Source: Rhodovulum imhoffii (GTDB lineage: Bacteria > Pseudomonadota > Alphaproteobacteria > Rhodobacterales > Rhodobacteraceae). From it: a DNA stretch of 64,000 nucleotides. The notes under the pieces are model-generated. The model ran no database searches and had not been told where the DNA came from. It saw nothing but the letters and a program-made list of their open reading frames with translations. The translations under genes and the position numbers were made by a program. Shown here piece after piece: positions 1 through 8,876 of this stretch (its first letter is position 1; each line of letters starts with the position of its first letter). The stretch spans positions 124,001-188,000 of the forward strand of contig NZ_QAAA01000002.1 of assembly GCF_003046545.1 (NCBI RefSeq). The letters run 5' to 3'.

Positions 1-1
1 A

Positions 2-166
2 CAGCCGAAGCTGCCGCTGGTCGTAACCTGTGGCATGATGGGAACGGTCGCGCTTCTGGCCGTATTTGCCGGCCCGATGAGCGCCTATCTCGACGCCACG
101 GCGCAGCAGTTGTTCGACCGGGAGGCCTATATCTCGGCCGTGCTGCCAGAAGGAGGCCAGCCATGA
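2..166 (+). CDS. mrpD: Mrp Na+/H+ antiporter subunit D, C-terminal end (partial)
   Basis: The window opens inside this gene; only the last 54 codons are visible, ending in a TGA that overlaps the next ATG (ATGA). The tail carries one hydrophobic stretch (VALLAVFAGPM region) followed by a polar end with the YISAVL motif usual at the C-terminus of MrpD/NuoN-like subunits. MrpD is a NADH-dehydrogenase-like membrane subunit of the multi-subunit Na+/H+ antiporter. Identity depends mainly on the E, F and G subunits that follow directly in the standard order. Confidence 0.75.
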   Translation, partial: QPKLPLVVTCGMMGTVALLAVFAGPMSAYLDATAQQLFDREAYISAVLPEGGQP

Positions 167-654
167 TCCGCCGCCTGCTCCCCCACCCTTACCTGACACT
201 TCTGCTGGTGATCGTCTGGCAGATGCTGGTAAACGACGTTTCGCCGGGCAGCCTGACGCTGGGCCTGATCCTGGGGCTGATCATCCCGATCATCACCGCA
301 CCTTACTGGCCCAACCGCCCGGCGCTTCGCAACCTGCCAATGCTGGCAAGCTACTGCCTGATCGTGCTGTGGGACATCGTGGTGGCCAATGTCACGGTTG
401 CGCGCATCATACTGTTCAAGCGTAACGAAGACATGCACCCCAACTGGGTCGCCATCCCGCTGGACCTGCGCACACCCGAGGCCATCACCATGCTTGCGGG
501 GACAATTACGATGACGCCAGGCACGGTTTCGGCCGATCTGTCCGCCGATGGGCGTAGCCTGCTGGTACATTGCCTTGACGCACCCGATCCGGACGCGGTG
601 CGTGCGGAAATCAAGCACCGCTACGAACGCCGGCTGAAGGAGATATTCGAATGA
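163..654 (+). CDS. mrpE: Mrp Na+/H+ antiporter subunit E
   Basis: A 163-residue membrane protein of the MnhE/MrpE family, part of the Mrp complex that exchanges cytoplasmic Na+ for external H+. Two to three N-terminal hydrophobic helices (about residues 9-27, 30-48 and 57-80) precede a soluble C-terminal domain with the family's LAGTITMTPGT stretch near residue 110. The ATG overlaps the stop of mrpD and the stop overlaps the start of mrpF, so translation is probably coupled. Length is normal for the family. Confidence 0.92.
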   Translation: MIRRLLPHPYLTLLLVIVWQMLVNDVSPGSLTLGLILGLIIPIITAPYWPNRPALRNLPMLASYCLIVLWDIVVANVTVARIILFKRNEDMHPNWVAIPLDLRTPEAITMLAGTITMTPGTVSADLSADGRSLLVHCLDAPDPDAVRAEIKHRYERRLKEIFE

Positions 655-920
655 TCGAATACGCGCTTTATTTTGCCATCGGCTGCTTCGCAGTGGCGCT
701 GATGCTCAATCTCTACCGCATCGTGAACGCGCCGGTCCTGGGGGACCGCATTCTGGCGCTGGACACGATGGTCATCAACGCGATTGCATTGCTCAGCCTG
801 TTCGGGGTGCTCAAGCAGACGTCGATCTATTTCGAGGCGTCGATGATCTTCGCCATGACCGGCTTTGTCTCGACCGTTTCCTACACGCGCTTCATGCTGC
901 GCGGCGACATTATCGAGTGA
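651..920 (+). CDS. mrpF: Mrp Na+/H+ antiporter subunit F
   Basis: An 89-residue protein with three predicted membrane helices, the usual size and topology of MrpF. The segment NAPVLGDRILALDT (about residues 26-39) matches the conserved loop between helices 1 and 2, which carries the family aspartates. It overlaps mrpE by 4 nt and is followed after 7 nt by mrpG, preceded by a GAGGGGG ribosome-binding run. Mrp subunits act only as a complex. Confidence 0.92.
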   Translation: MIEYALYFAIGCFAVALMLNLYRIVNAPVLGDRILALDTMVINAIALLSLFGVLKQTSIYFEASMIFAMTGFVSTVSYTRFMLRGDIIE

Positions 921-927
921 GGGGGCC

Positions 928-1317
928 ATGGACCTGATCGCAGACCTGCTGATTTCCTTCTCCCTGATCGTTGCCGGGGTCTTCGGGCTTGTCGGCTCCT
1001 TTGGGCTGATAAAACTGCGCGACCCCATGTCGCGCCTGCATGGGCCGACCAAAGCCACAACCCTGGGCGTGGGCGGGGCGCTGGTTGCCTCAGTGCTGTA
1101 TTTCCTTCTGGTCATGAAGGATTTCAGCTTTCACGAGCTTCTGATCACGCTTTTCCTGTTCATGACCGCACCGATTACCGCCCATTTCATCGCCAAGATG
1201 CATATCCACCGCAACGAGCGGCGCGATACCCTGCCGGCAACCGGCACGGACCGCCCCTGGGCCACCTTCGAAAGCGATACGGAGCGCGCCCGCGCCGAAG
1301 CCCGCCGCCAGGGGTAA
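928..1317 (+). CDS. mrpG: Mrp Na+/H+ antiporter subunit G
   Basis: A 129-residue subunit with three hydrophobic helices and the MrpG signature DPMSRLHGPTKATTLG near residues 32-47. The ATG at 928 is chosen over an earlier in-frame ATG at 865 because it follows a strong GAGGGGG ribosome-binding site and does not overlap mrpF; the earlier start would add a basic tail absent from the family. The C-terminus is polar and charged. It is the last gene of the Mrp operon; no T-rich terminator follows. Confidence 0.9.
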   Translation: MDLIADLLISFSLIVAGVFGLVGSFGLIKLRDPMSRLHGPTKATTLGVGGALVASVLYFLLVMKDFSFHELLITLFLFMTAPITAHFIAKMHIHRNERRDTLPATGTDRPWATFESDTERARAEARRQG

Positions 1318-1326
1318 GCTTTTAGC

Positions 1327-1355
1327 TTGTCAGCACACGACCCGCATCCTAGAGT
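1327..1355 (+). promoter_or_regulatory. Candidate promoter of the Mla-type lipid transport operon
   Basis: TTGTCA (1327-1332) and TAGAGT (1350-1355) are separated by exactly 17 nt, close to the sigma-70 consensus. Transcription would start near 1362 and leave a leader of about 47 nt before the TTG start at 1409. This is by eye only. Confidence 0.45.
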
Positions 1356-1379
1356 GCGCGTCCTGACGTCTGTCGTGAT

Positions 1380-1413
1380 CGGTTTGACGGTTGATTTGAG
1401 CGGTTGATTTGAA
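1380..1413 (+). repeat. 13-bp tandem repeat over the start of the permease gene
   Basis: CGGTTGATTTGAG (1388-1400) is followed directly by CGGTTGATTTGAA (1401-1413), with a degenerate partial copy CGGTTTGA at 1380-1387. The second copy contains the TTG start codon at 1409. No clear Shine-Dalgarno sequence precedes that start. Confidence 0.8.
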
Positions 1414-2512
1414 CGAGCCCGTATTAGATATCATCGCAGACGACCAAAGCCAGCGCCTGCTTCTTCGTGGCCCGGTCACCCTGTCCGGCCTGCCCCGACT
1501 GCAGGAGGCGCTGGAACGTGCCCCGGAAGGGGTCGTTCTGGATCTCAGCGAAACCGGTCGGCTGGACACCGCAGGCGCATGGGCAATCCTGAACTTGCGA
1601 GAGCGGCTGGGCGGGCTGGAGATCGCCGGAGCGGGAGATGCACATCGCGCGCTGCTTGCAACCGTAGAGGCCGCCCTGCCTCAACCGGACCGTGACGTTT
1701 CGCGCCGCCGCACCATCGCCGACTGGCTGGAAGGCGTGGGCCGCTCCGTCGCTGGCCATGGCCGCACAGGGGCGGAACTGACGGGCTATCTTGGCTTGTT
1801 TCTGGCCCGGATTGGCGCCAGCCTGCGCCATCCCACACGGTTTCGGCTGACCGCTCTCGTCCATCATTGCGAAGATGTCGGGCTGCGCGCAGTGCCGATC
1901 GTGGCTCTGATGTCCTTCCTGATCGGCGTGGTGCTGGCATTCCAGGGGGCGTTCCAGCTCCGGCGGTTCGGGGCGGAAATCTACGTGATCGATCTTATTG
2001 CCGTGGCCGTCTTGCGGGAGTTGGGCATCCTGCTGACCGCGATCGTCGTTGCCGGACGGACGGCATCCGCCTTCACTGCCGCGATAGGCTCCATGAAGAT
2101 GCGTGAGGAAGTCGACGCCATGCAGACTCTGGGCATCGACCCCACAATGGCCCTGATCGTACCGCGGGTTCTGGCGCTGGTGCTGATGCTGCCGATCCTG
2201 GGGCTGATATCGAACCTTGCCGGGCTGTTGGGCGGTGCGCTGATGTCATGGATCGAACTGGGGATCTCCCCCGCGATGTTCCAGTCGCGGCTGGTGGAAG
2301 GCACCAGCATCAACCATGTCTTCGTCGGCCTGTCCAAGGCTCCGGTCTTTGCGCTGATTATCGGAATCGTGGGATGCCATGCCGGGATGCAGGTGCGCGG
2401 CAACGCGGAATCGCTTGGACTGATGACGTCCAAGGCGGTGGTCACTGCGATTTTCGCCGTGATTTTGGCCGATGCGCTGTTTTCGGTCTTTTTCGCGAAG
2501 GTGGGCATATGA
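1409..2512 (+). CDS. mlaE: MlaE-family lipid ABC transporter permease with N-terminal STAS domain
   Basis: A 367-residue inner-membrane permease of the MlaE family, moving phospholipids or related lipids between inner and outer membranes. Residues about 1-95 form a STAS-like domain (cf. free-standing MlaB), and residues about 115-365 form the permease, with motifs such as SFLIGVVLAFQGAFQLRRFG and the EAA-like loop REELGILLTAIVVAGR / SMKMREEVDAM. TTG at 1409 is the start because an in-frame TGA lies just upstream at 1397 and no other early start exists. The stop overlaps the ATP-binding gene by 4 nt. Fusion of the MlaB and MlaE roles in one chain is known in several alphaproteobacteria. Confidence 0.9.
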   Translation: MNEPVLDIIADDQSQRLLLRGPVTLSGLPRLQEALERAPEGVVLDLSETGRLDTAGAWAILNLRERLGGLEIAGAGDAHRALLATVEAALPQPDRDVSRRRTIADWLEGVGRSVAGHGRTGAELTGYLGLFLARIGASLRHPTRFRLTALVHHCEDVGLRAVPIVALMSFLIGVVLAFQGAFQLRRFGAEIYVIDLIAVAVLRELGILLTAIVVAGRTASAFTAAIGSMKMREEVDAMQTLGIDPTMALIVPRVLALVLMLPILGLISNLAGLLGGALMSWIELGISPAMFQSRLVEGTSINHVFVGLSKAPVFALIIGIVGCHAGMQVRGNAESLGLMTSKAVVTAIFAVILADALFSVFFAKVGI

Positions 2513-3285
2513 CACCCGTGATCCGCCTTCGGGGACTCCGCAACCAGTTTGGCCGCCATGTCGTTCATGACGGGCTGGATCTCGACGTGCGGCGGGGGGA
2601 AGTTCTGGGTGTGGTCGGCGGTTCGGGGACGGGAAAATCGGTTCTGCTGCGTACGATTGTCGGGCTGCAAACGCCCGCTGCCGGCTCGATCGAGGTTCTG
2701 GGCACGGACATCACCACCGCGACCGAGACAGAGCGGGACGAGATCGGCCGCCGCTGGGGCGTGATGTTTCAGGACGGTGCGCTGTTTTCGTCTCTGACCG
2801 TTCGTGAAAATGTCGAGGTGCCGATCCGCTCTGCCATCCACCTGCCCGCCGAAACCCGCCATGCGCTGGCGGATCTCAAGATTTCGCTGTCCGGCCTGCC
2901 CTGGATGGCAGGAGACAAGTACCCCTCGGAACTTTCCGGGGGCATGCGCAAGCGGGCGGGCCTGGCACGCGCACTGGCTCTGGACCCGGACATCGTGTTC
3001 CTGGACGAACCCACCGCCGGCCTTGACCCGATCGGCGCGGCAGAGTTCGACCGGCTGATTTCCGGACTCAGCCGCAGCCTGGGACTGACCGTCTTCATGG
3101 TGACCCATGATCTGGACAGCCTGCACGCCTGTTGCGACCGGATCGCGGTATTGGCGGAAAAGCGGGTCCTGGTGACCGGCACCATGGCCGAGATGCTTGA
3201 AGTGGACCACCCGTGGGTGCATGACTATTTTCATGGGCCCCGTGCCCGTGCGGCCCTTGCCACGCAAGGCGCCGAGAAAGGTTAA
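2509..3285 (+). CDS. mlaF: MlaF-family lipid ABC transporter ATP-binding protein
   Basis: A 258-residue ABC ATPase that powers the MlaE permease. Visible motifs are Walker A GGSGTGKS (about residue 38), signature LSGGMRKRAGLA, Walker B IVFLDEPTAGLD, and the switch histidine in MVTHD. The FQDGALFSSLTVRENV Q-loop segment is typical of MlaF/TtgA-type ATPases. The ATG at 2509 overlaps the permease stop (ATGA). The C-terminal extension after the VHDYF motif is short, as expected. Confidence 0.94.
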   Translation: MTPVIRLRGLRNQFGRHVVHDGLDLDVRRGEVLGVVGGSGTGKSVLLRTIVGLQTPAAGSIEVLGTDITTATETERDEIGRRWGVMFQDGALFSSLTVRENVEVPIRSAIHLPAETRHALADLKISLSGLPWMAGDKYPSELSGGMRKRAGLARALALDPDIVFLDEPTAGLDPIGAAEFDRLISGLSRSLGLTVFMVTHDLDSLHACCDRIAVLAEKRVLVTGTMAEMLEVDHPWVHDYFHGPRARAALATQGAEKG

Positions 3286-3287
3286 CG

Positions 3288-4982
3288 ATGGAAACACGCG
3301 CCAATTATATAATTATCGGGGCCTTCACGGTTGCAGGTTTTCTTGGAATCCTCGGGTTTTTCATGTGGTTCACCAAATCCGAGATGGACCAGCAGTTCGC
3401 CTATTACGATACCCGGTTTGAAAACGTATCCGGGCTGGGTCGTGCCTCGGATGTGCGCTTTGCCGGGTTGACGGTTGGGCAGGTCGTCGATCTGGGCCTG
3501 TCGGAAAGCGGGGACGGCACCGTGCGCGTTCGGCTTGAGGTTGCCGCCAACACACCGATCCGCGTGGACAGCATCGCACGCGTCGAATCCCAGGGCGTGA
3601 CGGGCGTTGCCTTTGTCGCGATCACCTCCGGCTCCACCGATGCGCCGCTTTTGAAAGACCAGGACGACAAGGTGCCCGAGATAACCTCGGAGCGGTCTGT
3701 CCTTCAGACACTCGCCGAAGACGCGCCCGCCCTGTTTTCCGAGGCGCTTGAAGCCGTCCGTGCCCTTCAGGGCTTTTTGTCGGATGACAACAAAAGACAG
3801 GTCGGGGAAATTATCGGCAACCTCGCCTCGACCTCGCAAAACCTGAACTCCACGCTGGACGATTTTTCATCGGTCGCGGCCAAAGTCGGCGATTCCATTG
3901 GCGATATCGAAGGGTTCACCCAGCAGCTTGACGGAATCGGCAAGACCGTCGACGAGGCGCTGGCCATGGCCGAAAGTGCCATCGTCAGCATCACCGAGAT
4001 GTCCGATCAGGCACGGGAAACGCTGGTCACCGGATCGCAGACCCTCGAAAGCGCAACCGGGGCTTTCGATGTCGCGACCAATGTCCTGGACACGGATGTC
4101 CGCACAACCTTGCGCGAACTCGAAGCCACCGCCGCAACCCTGCGCGGCCAGACCGAAACCCTGGGCACGACCGCGGAAAACCTGATGGTTCTGTGGTCCG
4201 AAACCGGGCAAACCGCGAATTCCCGCCTGCAAGAGGCCGAAACGACCCTTGCGCGCCTGAACACCACCCTTGAAAGCGTGGAGGGGGCCGCAGATCAGGC
4301 GGGAATACTGCTGTCGGGGGATGGGGCACGCCTTGTCGCGCAGGCGACCGAGGCCGTGGCCGGCATTGCCCGCGCCGTGGAAGACGACCTGCCGGTCGTA
4401 ATGGCCGATATCCGGGCCGCAACACAAACCGCGCGTGTAACCATGGAAACCGTCGGCGGGGACCTTTCCGCCGCCTCAGGTCGGATCGACGGGCTGAGCG
4501 ACGACGCCCGGACCACCCTGACCACCGTAACCGACACGTTCAGTCGCGCCCAGACGACTCTGGCCGCGATGGACAGCGCACTTGAAACCGGTCAGGGGGC
4601 GCTTTCCGCCGCCGAACGCGCATTCAATGGGGCGGACAAGGTCATCAACGAGGACATAGAAGGGATCACGACCGATCTGCGGGCCGCGATCCGGCGGCTC
4701 GACGGCGCGCTGGCCCAGGTCTCCAGCGACCTGCCCGAGATCTCCGCCGGAGTACGGGAAGCTGCCGAAGCCGCCCGAAGCGCCTTTACCGGAGTCGACG
4801 CAATGGTCGCCGACGCCAAGCCACCGGTGGCCGATTTCCTGTCCAGCGGCCTGCCGCAATATTCCCTTCTTGGGGCCGAAGCCCGCAAACTCGTCCAGAC
4901 TCTGGATACACTGGCCGACCGGATCGAACGTGACCCGGCCCGGTTCTTCCTCAGCCGCGACGTCCCGGAATACAGAAGATGA
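3288..4982 (+). CDS. mlaD: MlaD-like MCE-domain protein with long helical C-terminal region
   Basis: A 564-residue protein anchored by one N-terminal helix (about residues 7-29), followed by a single MCE domain (about 38-116, containing VSGLGRASDVRFAG and GVTGVAFVAI). The remaining 400 or so residues are rich in Ala, Thr, Leu, Glu and Asp with heptad-like spacing and almost no Pro or Cys until the end, so they are predicted to be long alpha-helical or coiled coil. E. coli MlaD is about 183 residues; this length resembles tunnel-forming MCE proteins instead. MCE domains oligomerise as hexamers and pass lipids through a central pore. It sits 2 nt after mlaF. Confidence 0.88.
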   Translation: METRANYIIIGAFTVAGFLGILGFFMWFTKSEMDQQFAYYDTRFENVSGLGRASDVRFAGLTVGQVVDLGLSESGDGTVRVRLEVAANTPIRVDSIARVESQGVTGVAFVAITSGSTDAPLLKDQDDKVPEITSERSVLQTLAEDAPALFSEALEAVRALQGFLSDDNKRQVGEIIGNLASTSQNLNSTLDDFSSVAAKVGDSIGDIEGFTQQLDGIGKTVDEALAMAESAIVSITEMSDQARETLVTGSQTLESATGAFDVATNVLDTDVRTTLRELEATAATLRGQTETLGTTAENLMVLWSETGQTANSRLQEAETTLARLNTTLESVEGAADQAGILLSGDGARLVAQATEAVAGIARAVEDDLPVVMADIRAATQTARVTMETVGGDLSAASGRIDGLSDDARTTLTTVTDTFSRAQTTLAAMDSALETGQGALSAAERAFNGADKVINEDIEGITTDLRAAIRRLDGALAQVSSDLPEISAGVREAAEAARSAFTGVDAMVADAKPPVADFLSSGLPQYSLLGAEARKLVQTLDTLADRIERDPARFFLSRDVPEYRR

Positions 4983-5620
4983 GGTTCAATATGCGCCCCT
5001 TAACCCTGTGCCTGCTTCTGGCGCTGCCCTCCTGCTCGATGATCGAGGCCCTCGACAGCGCGAGCAGACCGCTGGATACCTATGAACTCCGTGCGGTCAC
5101 GGCCCCCCCCGTCAGTGCCCGGCGCACCCTGTCGCGCGAACTGGTGGTGGAACGCCCCGGTGCGGGTGGCGCGCTGGACACGGACCGCATCCTCGTCCGC
5201 CCCAACCCGCTGGAGGCGCAGTACCTGCCCGGTGCACGATGGACGAACCCGGCACCGGAGATGCTGCAAACGCTTCTGGTACACCGGCTGGAAGCCAGCG
5301 ACGGCTTCACTTATGTCGGCCGCCGCCCCCTGGGGGCCTCAGGCGACTATGTGCTGCTGAGCGAACTCACGGATTTGCAGGCAGAGATCGTGCCTGCGGA
5401 CGGCAGCGTAATGGCCCGCATCACCCTGCGCGCGCGCCTGATCCGCGAAGACGATGCCAGCGTCATCGCGCAGGACCGCTTCTCTGCCGAAGCACAGGCC
5501 GCCAGCGACAAGGCCACGGATGTCGTCAACGCGCTTGACGCGGCGCTTTCGGAAATCACACCGCGCCTCACAGGCTGGGTGTTGCAACGCACCGGGGCCG
5601 GATCCCGCCCCGGCGCCTGA
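4979..5620 (+). CDS. PqiC-like lipoprotein, ABC-type transport auxiliary component
   Basis: A 213-residue predicted lipoprotein: signal peptide with lipobox LPSC (Cys about residue 19), then a domain with the layout of the ABC_trans_aux/PqiC family, including a YELRAV start and a C-terminal region resembling TolB-N-like folds. Such lipoproteins sit on the outer membrane and receive the tip of MCE tunnels such as PqiB. The ATG overlaps the MCE gene stop. It ends tail-to-tail with ugd, only 2 nt apart. The role as the outer-membrane docking partner of the long MCE protein is inference from family and operon. Confidence 0.8.
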   Translation: MRFNMRPLTLCLLLALPSCSMIEALDSASRPLDTYELRAVTAPPVSARRTLSRELVVERPGAGGALDTDRILVRPNPLEAQYLPGARWTNPAPEMLQTLLVHRLEASDGFTYVGRRPLGASGDYVLLSELTDLQAEIVPADGSVMARITLRARLIREDDASVIAQDRFSAEAQAASDKATDVVNALDAALSEITPRLTGWVLQRTGAGSRPGA

Positions 5621-5622
5621 GA

Positions 5623-6927
5623 TCACCGGCCGATGCCGGTATAGGCTTCAAAACCCGCATCGGCCACATCTTTTGCGGAATAGACGTTGCGCAGATCGCC
5701 CATGCGCGGCGTGGCCATCGCCCCGGCGAGACGCTTGAGATCAAGGGCGCGAAATTCGTTCCATTCGGTCAGCAGCACGACCAGATCGGCACCGTCGGCG
5801 GCCTCGTAGGCGTCGGAGCACCAGGTCACGCCGGGAAGCAAAGCCTCCCCCTCTCGTCTGCCCTGCGGATCGGTCACGCGAACCTTTGCCCCCCCGCCCA
5901 CCATCGCGGGCACGATGGTCAGGCTGGGGGCCTCACGCATGTCGTCGGTGTTAGGCTTGAAGGTTACCCCCAGAACCGCAATCGACCTGCCATTGAAAGA
6001 CCCGCCGGCAAGTTCAAGAAGCTTCTCCACCATACGCCGCTTGATGGCTTCGTTTTTCTCGATCACCGTTTCCACGATCTGCTGAGGCACCGCGTGTTCC
6101 TGCCCGATACGGGCCAGCGCGCGGGTGTCCTTGGGAAAGCACGACCCGCCATAGCCCGGCCCCGCATGCAGGAACTTGTTGCCGATGCGGCCATCCATTC
6201 CCATGCCCTTGGACACCGCCTTGACGTCGGCACCGACCTTCTCGCACAAGGCTGCAATTTCGTTGATGAAGGTGATCTTGGTCGCCAAAAAGGCATTGGC
6301 GGCATATTTGATCATCTCGGCGGATTCGAGATCCGTATACACAACGGGAAAATCGCGCAGATAAAGCGGGCGATAGATTTCGCGCATGACTTCAATGGCG
6401 CGATCGCTCTCACACCCGACCACAACGCGGTCGGGGCGCATGAAATCGTCGATCGCCGCGCCTTCGCGCAAGAATTCGGGGTTCGAGGCGACGTCGAATT
6501 CAGCCTGCGGGTTGGCGGCACGGATGACCTCTTCGACCCTTTGGTTGGTGCCTAGGGGCACGGTGGATTTGGTTACGACCACGGCATAGCCGGTCAGCGC
6601 GGCGGCGATTTCCTCGGCTGCGGCAAAGACAAAGCTGAGATCGGCGTGCCCGTCCCCCCGGCGCGTCGGGGTGCCTACGGCGATGAAAACCGCATCCGCC
6701 CCGGCGACCGCCTGGGCCAGGTCGCCGGTGAAAGACAAGCGCCCGGCGGCCACGTTGCGGGCCATCAACTCATCGAGGCCGGGTTCATAGATCGGCACCT
6801 CGCCGCGGTCCAGCATGGCAATCTTTTCAGGATTCTTGTCGACGCAAACGACATCATGTCCGAAATCGGAAAAGCAGACCCCCGAAACCAGGCCAACATA
6901 GCCCGTGCCGATCATCGCAATACGCAT
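5623..6927 (-). CDS. ugd: UDP-glucose 6-dehydrogenase
   Basis: A 434-residue cytoplasmic enzyme oxidising UDP-glucose to UDP-glucuronate with two NAD+, supplying exopolysaccharide and LPS precursors. The N-terminal NAD-binding motif MIGTGYVGLVSG, the catalytic cysteine motif GPGYGGSCFPKDT (about residue 260) and the C-terminal domain with GVTFKPNTDDMREAPS are all present. Length is normal. It is transcribed away from tamA and lies tail-to-tail with the Mla lipoprotein gene. Confidence 0.96.
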   Translation of the reverse strand: MRIAMIGTGYVGLVSGVCFSDFGHDVVCVDKNPEKIAMLDRGEVPIYEPGLDELMARNVAAGRLSFTGDLAQAVAGADAVFIAVGTPTRRGDGHADLSFVFAAAEEIAAALTGYAVVVTKSTVPLGTNQRVEEVIRAANPQAEFDVASNPEFLREGAAIDDFMRPDRVVVGCESDRAIEVMREIYRPLYLRDFPVVYTDLESAEMIKYAANAFLATKITFINEIAALCEKVGADVKAVSKGMGMDGRIGNKFLHAGPGYGGSCFPKDTRALARIGQEHAVPQQIVETVIEKNEAIKRRMVEKLLELAGGSFNGRSIAVLGVTFKPNTDDMREAPSLTIVPAMVGGGAKVRVTDPQGRREGEALLPGVTWCSDAYEAADGADLVVLLTEWNEFRALDLKRLAGAMATPRMGDLRNVYSAKDVADAGFEAYTGIGR

Positions 6928-7041
6928 GTCAAATCCTTAACTGCTGCTTCTTGCGCCCGAAGTGCGGCAAGGGGCGCGCCCTGTCAAGGCATCTGGCCCG
7001 CAGGCAGCGACGCCACGCCGCTTTTCGTGATGCTTCTGGCG

Positions 7042-7070
7042 TGGTCAGGCCCAAAACAAAGAGGTATAGA
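7042..7070 (+). promoter_or_regulatory. Candidate promoter of tamA-tamB
   Basis: TGGTCA (7042-7047) and TATAGA (7065-7070) with a 17-nt spacer precede tamA by about 25 nt. A 7-bp inverted repeat, CCACGCC (7013-7019) and GGCGTGG (7038-7044), overlaps the -35 element. The 167-bp gap 6928-7094 between ugd and tamA must also hold the ugd promoter, which I could not place. Confidence 0.35.
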
Positions 7071-7094
7071 GGAAGTGTGGGGTGGGAATTTTAC

Positions 7095-8876
7095 ATGCGG
7101 TTTCGTGTTATTTGTGCCGTTCTTTCGGTCTTTGCCGGTTTGATGTCTCCTCTTTGGGCGGCGGAGGTCACACTCAGCACTCCGGGAGCAGAGAAGGCGC
7201 TGGAGAAAGCCCTTCGCACCGCGTCACTGACACTCTCCACTGCGGCGGAAACTTCGCCCGCCCCCGCCGACTTTCTGGCCGCGGCGCGGGCCGATTATGC
7301 CCGGCTTCTGGGGGTGCTTTACGGGCAGGGCTATTACGGCGGCGACATTTCCATCCGGGTGGACGGGCGTGAAGTCGCGGATCTTCCCCCCTTTGCCCGG
7401 CTGGAGCGCATCGGCAAGATCGCACTCTCGGTGCGGCCGGGCCCTGCGTTCCGCTTCGCGCGGGCGCGGATTGCGCCGCTCGCGCCACAAACGGATCTGC
7501 CGGAGGACTTTGCCCCCGGAGAACGCGCGAAAAGCGGCGCGATCAGGGCCGCCGCACAGGCCGGTGTCGAAGGTTGGCGCAACGCGGGGTATGCGAAGGC
7601 ACGCGTCGCGGGGCAGGATCTGATCGTGGACCACCGCTCCGCCACCATGACCGCGGATCTGGCCCTGGCACCAGGGAGGAAGTTGCGCTTCGGCCAGTTG
7701 CTTCTGAAAGGGGAAAGCCGGGTCCGGCCCGAGCGGATTCGCGCCATCACCGGGCTGCCCACGGGGGAGACATTCTCCCCCGTGGCCTTGCGCAAATCCG
7801 CCGACCGGCTGCGCCGCACGGGCGCGTTCCGTTCCGTGACCTTGCACGAAGTCGAAACCGCGAACCCCGACGGGACGCTCGACATCACCGCCACCACCGC
7901 CGATGACAAACGCCGCCGGATCGGGTTCGGTGCCGAATACGGTACCGACTCGGGGGTCACGCTGTCGGCCTTCTGGCTGCATCGCAACCTCCTGGGCGGG
8001 GCGGAGCGCCTGCGTTTCGACGCCGAAATCACCGGCATAGGCGGGGACACGGGGGGCATGGATTACAGCCTTGGCGCCCGCCTGGACCGTCCGGCGACCT
8101 TCACCCCCGACACCGGGGCTTATATCCTGGGCGAGATTTCGCTGGAGGACGAACCCGACTACAAGCAGCGCGATGTCACGCTTGGCGGCGGGCTGACTCA
8201 CGAATTCTCCGACACGCTTTCAGGCAGTGCGGGGATCCTGCTGCGCTATTCGGACATTGAGGACGATCTGGGCAAGCGCGACCTGACCCAGCTTCATTTT
8301 CCCCTTACGCTGACCCGTGATACCCGCAACCTAGCCAACGATGCCACACGCGGAACCTATCTGGGGCTGGAGGCGACGCCGTTTCTCGGCCTGAACACCT
8401 CGGCCTCCGGCGCGCGCCTGTATGCCGACGCGCGCGCCTACCACGCATTGGGCGAACGATTTGTCCTCGCCGGCCGGCTACAGGCGGGCAGCGTGGTCAA
8501 CGCCAAGACCAGGGATGTCCCGCCGGACATGCTGTTCTACTCGGGTGGCGGGGGCACCGTACGGGGGCAGCCCTACAGGTCGCTCTCGATCGATCTGGGC
8601 GACGGCAAGGAAAGCGGCGGGCGCAGTTTTCTAGGCCTCGCGGCGGAACTGCGCGCCGATATACGCGAAAATATCGGGGTGGTCGGGTTCCTGGATGCGG
8701 GCCATGTGGGGGACGGCGCCCTGCCCGGAGAAAACGGTGACTGGCACGCGGGCGCCGGGCTGGGGCTGCGATACAAAACCACCATAGGCCCCATCCGGGT
8801 GGATGTGGGCGCGCCGGTCGACGGTGACACGGGCGATGGCGTTCAACTTTACATCGGGATCGGACAAGCGTTTTGA
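7095..8876 (+). CDS. tamA: TamA, outer-membrane BamA-family assembly protein
   Basis: A 593-residue outer-membrane protein with a signal peptide ending near WAAE (about residue 23), POTRA-type domains to about residue 270 (the GLPTGETFSPVALRKSADRLRRTG stretch, split across two motifs, is POTRA-like) and a C-terminal beta-barrel ending in Phe, the usual outer-membrane terminal residue. With TamB it forms the translocation and assembly module that inserts certain outer-membrane proteins and may move phospholipid. The start at 7095 gives a clean signal peptide; the in-frame ATG at 6951 would add a 48-residue basic leader. The stop overlaps tamB. Confidence 0.92.
   Translation: MRFRVICAVLSVFAGLMSPLWAAEVTLSTPGAEKALEKALRTASLTLSTAAETSPAPADFLAAARADYARLLGVLYGQGYYGGDISIRVDGREVADLPPFARLERIGKIALSVRPGPAFRFARARIAPLAPQTDLPEDFAPGERAKSGAIRAAAQAGVEGWRNAGYAKARVAGQDLIVDHRSATMTADLALAPGRKLRFGQLLLKGESRVRPERIRAITGLPTGETFSPVALRKSADRLRRTGAFRSVTLHEVETANPDGTLDITATTADDKRRRIGFGAEYGTDSGVTLSAFWLHRNLLGGAERLRFDAEITGIGGDTGGMDYSLGARLDRPATFTPDTGAYILGEISLEDEPDYKQRDVTLGGGLTHEFSDTLSGSAGILLRYSDIEDDLGKRDLTQLHFPLTLTRDTRNLANDATRGTYLGLEATPFLGLNTSASGARLYADARAYHALGERFVLAGRLQAGSVVNAKTRDVPPDMLFYSGGGGTVRGQPYRSLSIDLGDGKESGGRSFLGLAAELRADIRENIGVVGFLDAGHVGDGALPGENGDWHAGAGLGLRYKTTIGPIRVDVGAPVDGDTGDGVQLYIGIGQAF

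Noticed and set aside
6951-7094. Upstream start for tamA at 6951
   Set aside because: It would add a 48-residue basic leader and destroy the signal peptide that starts at 7095; it also covers the probable promoter.
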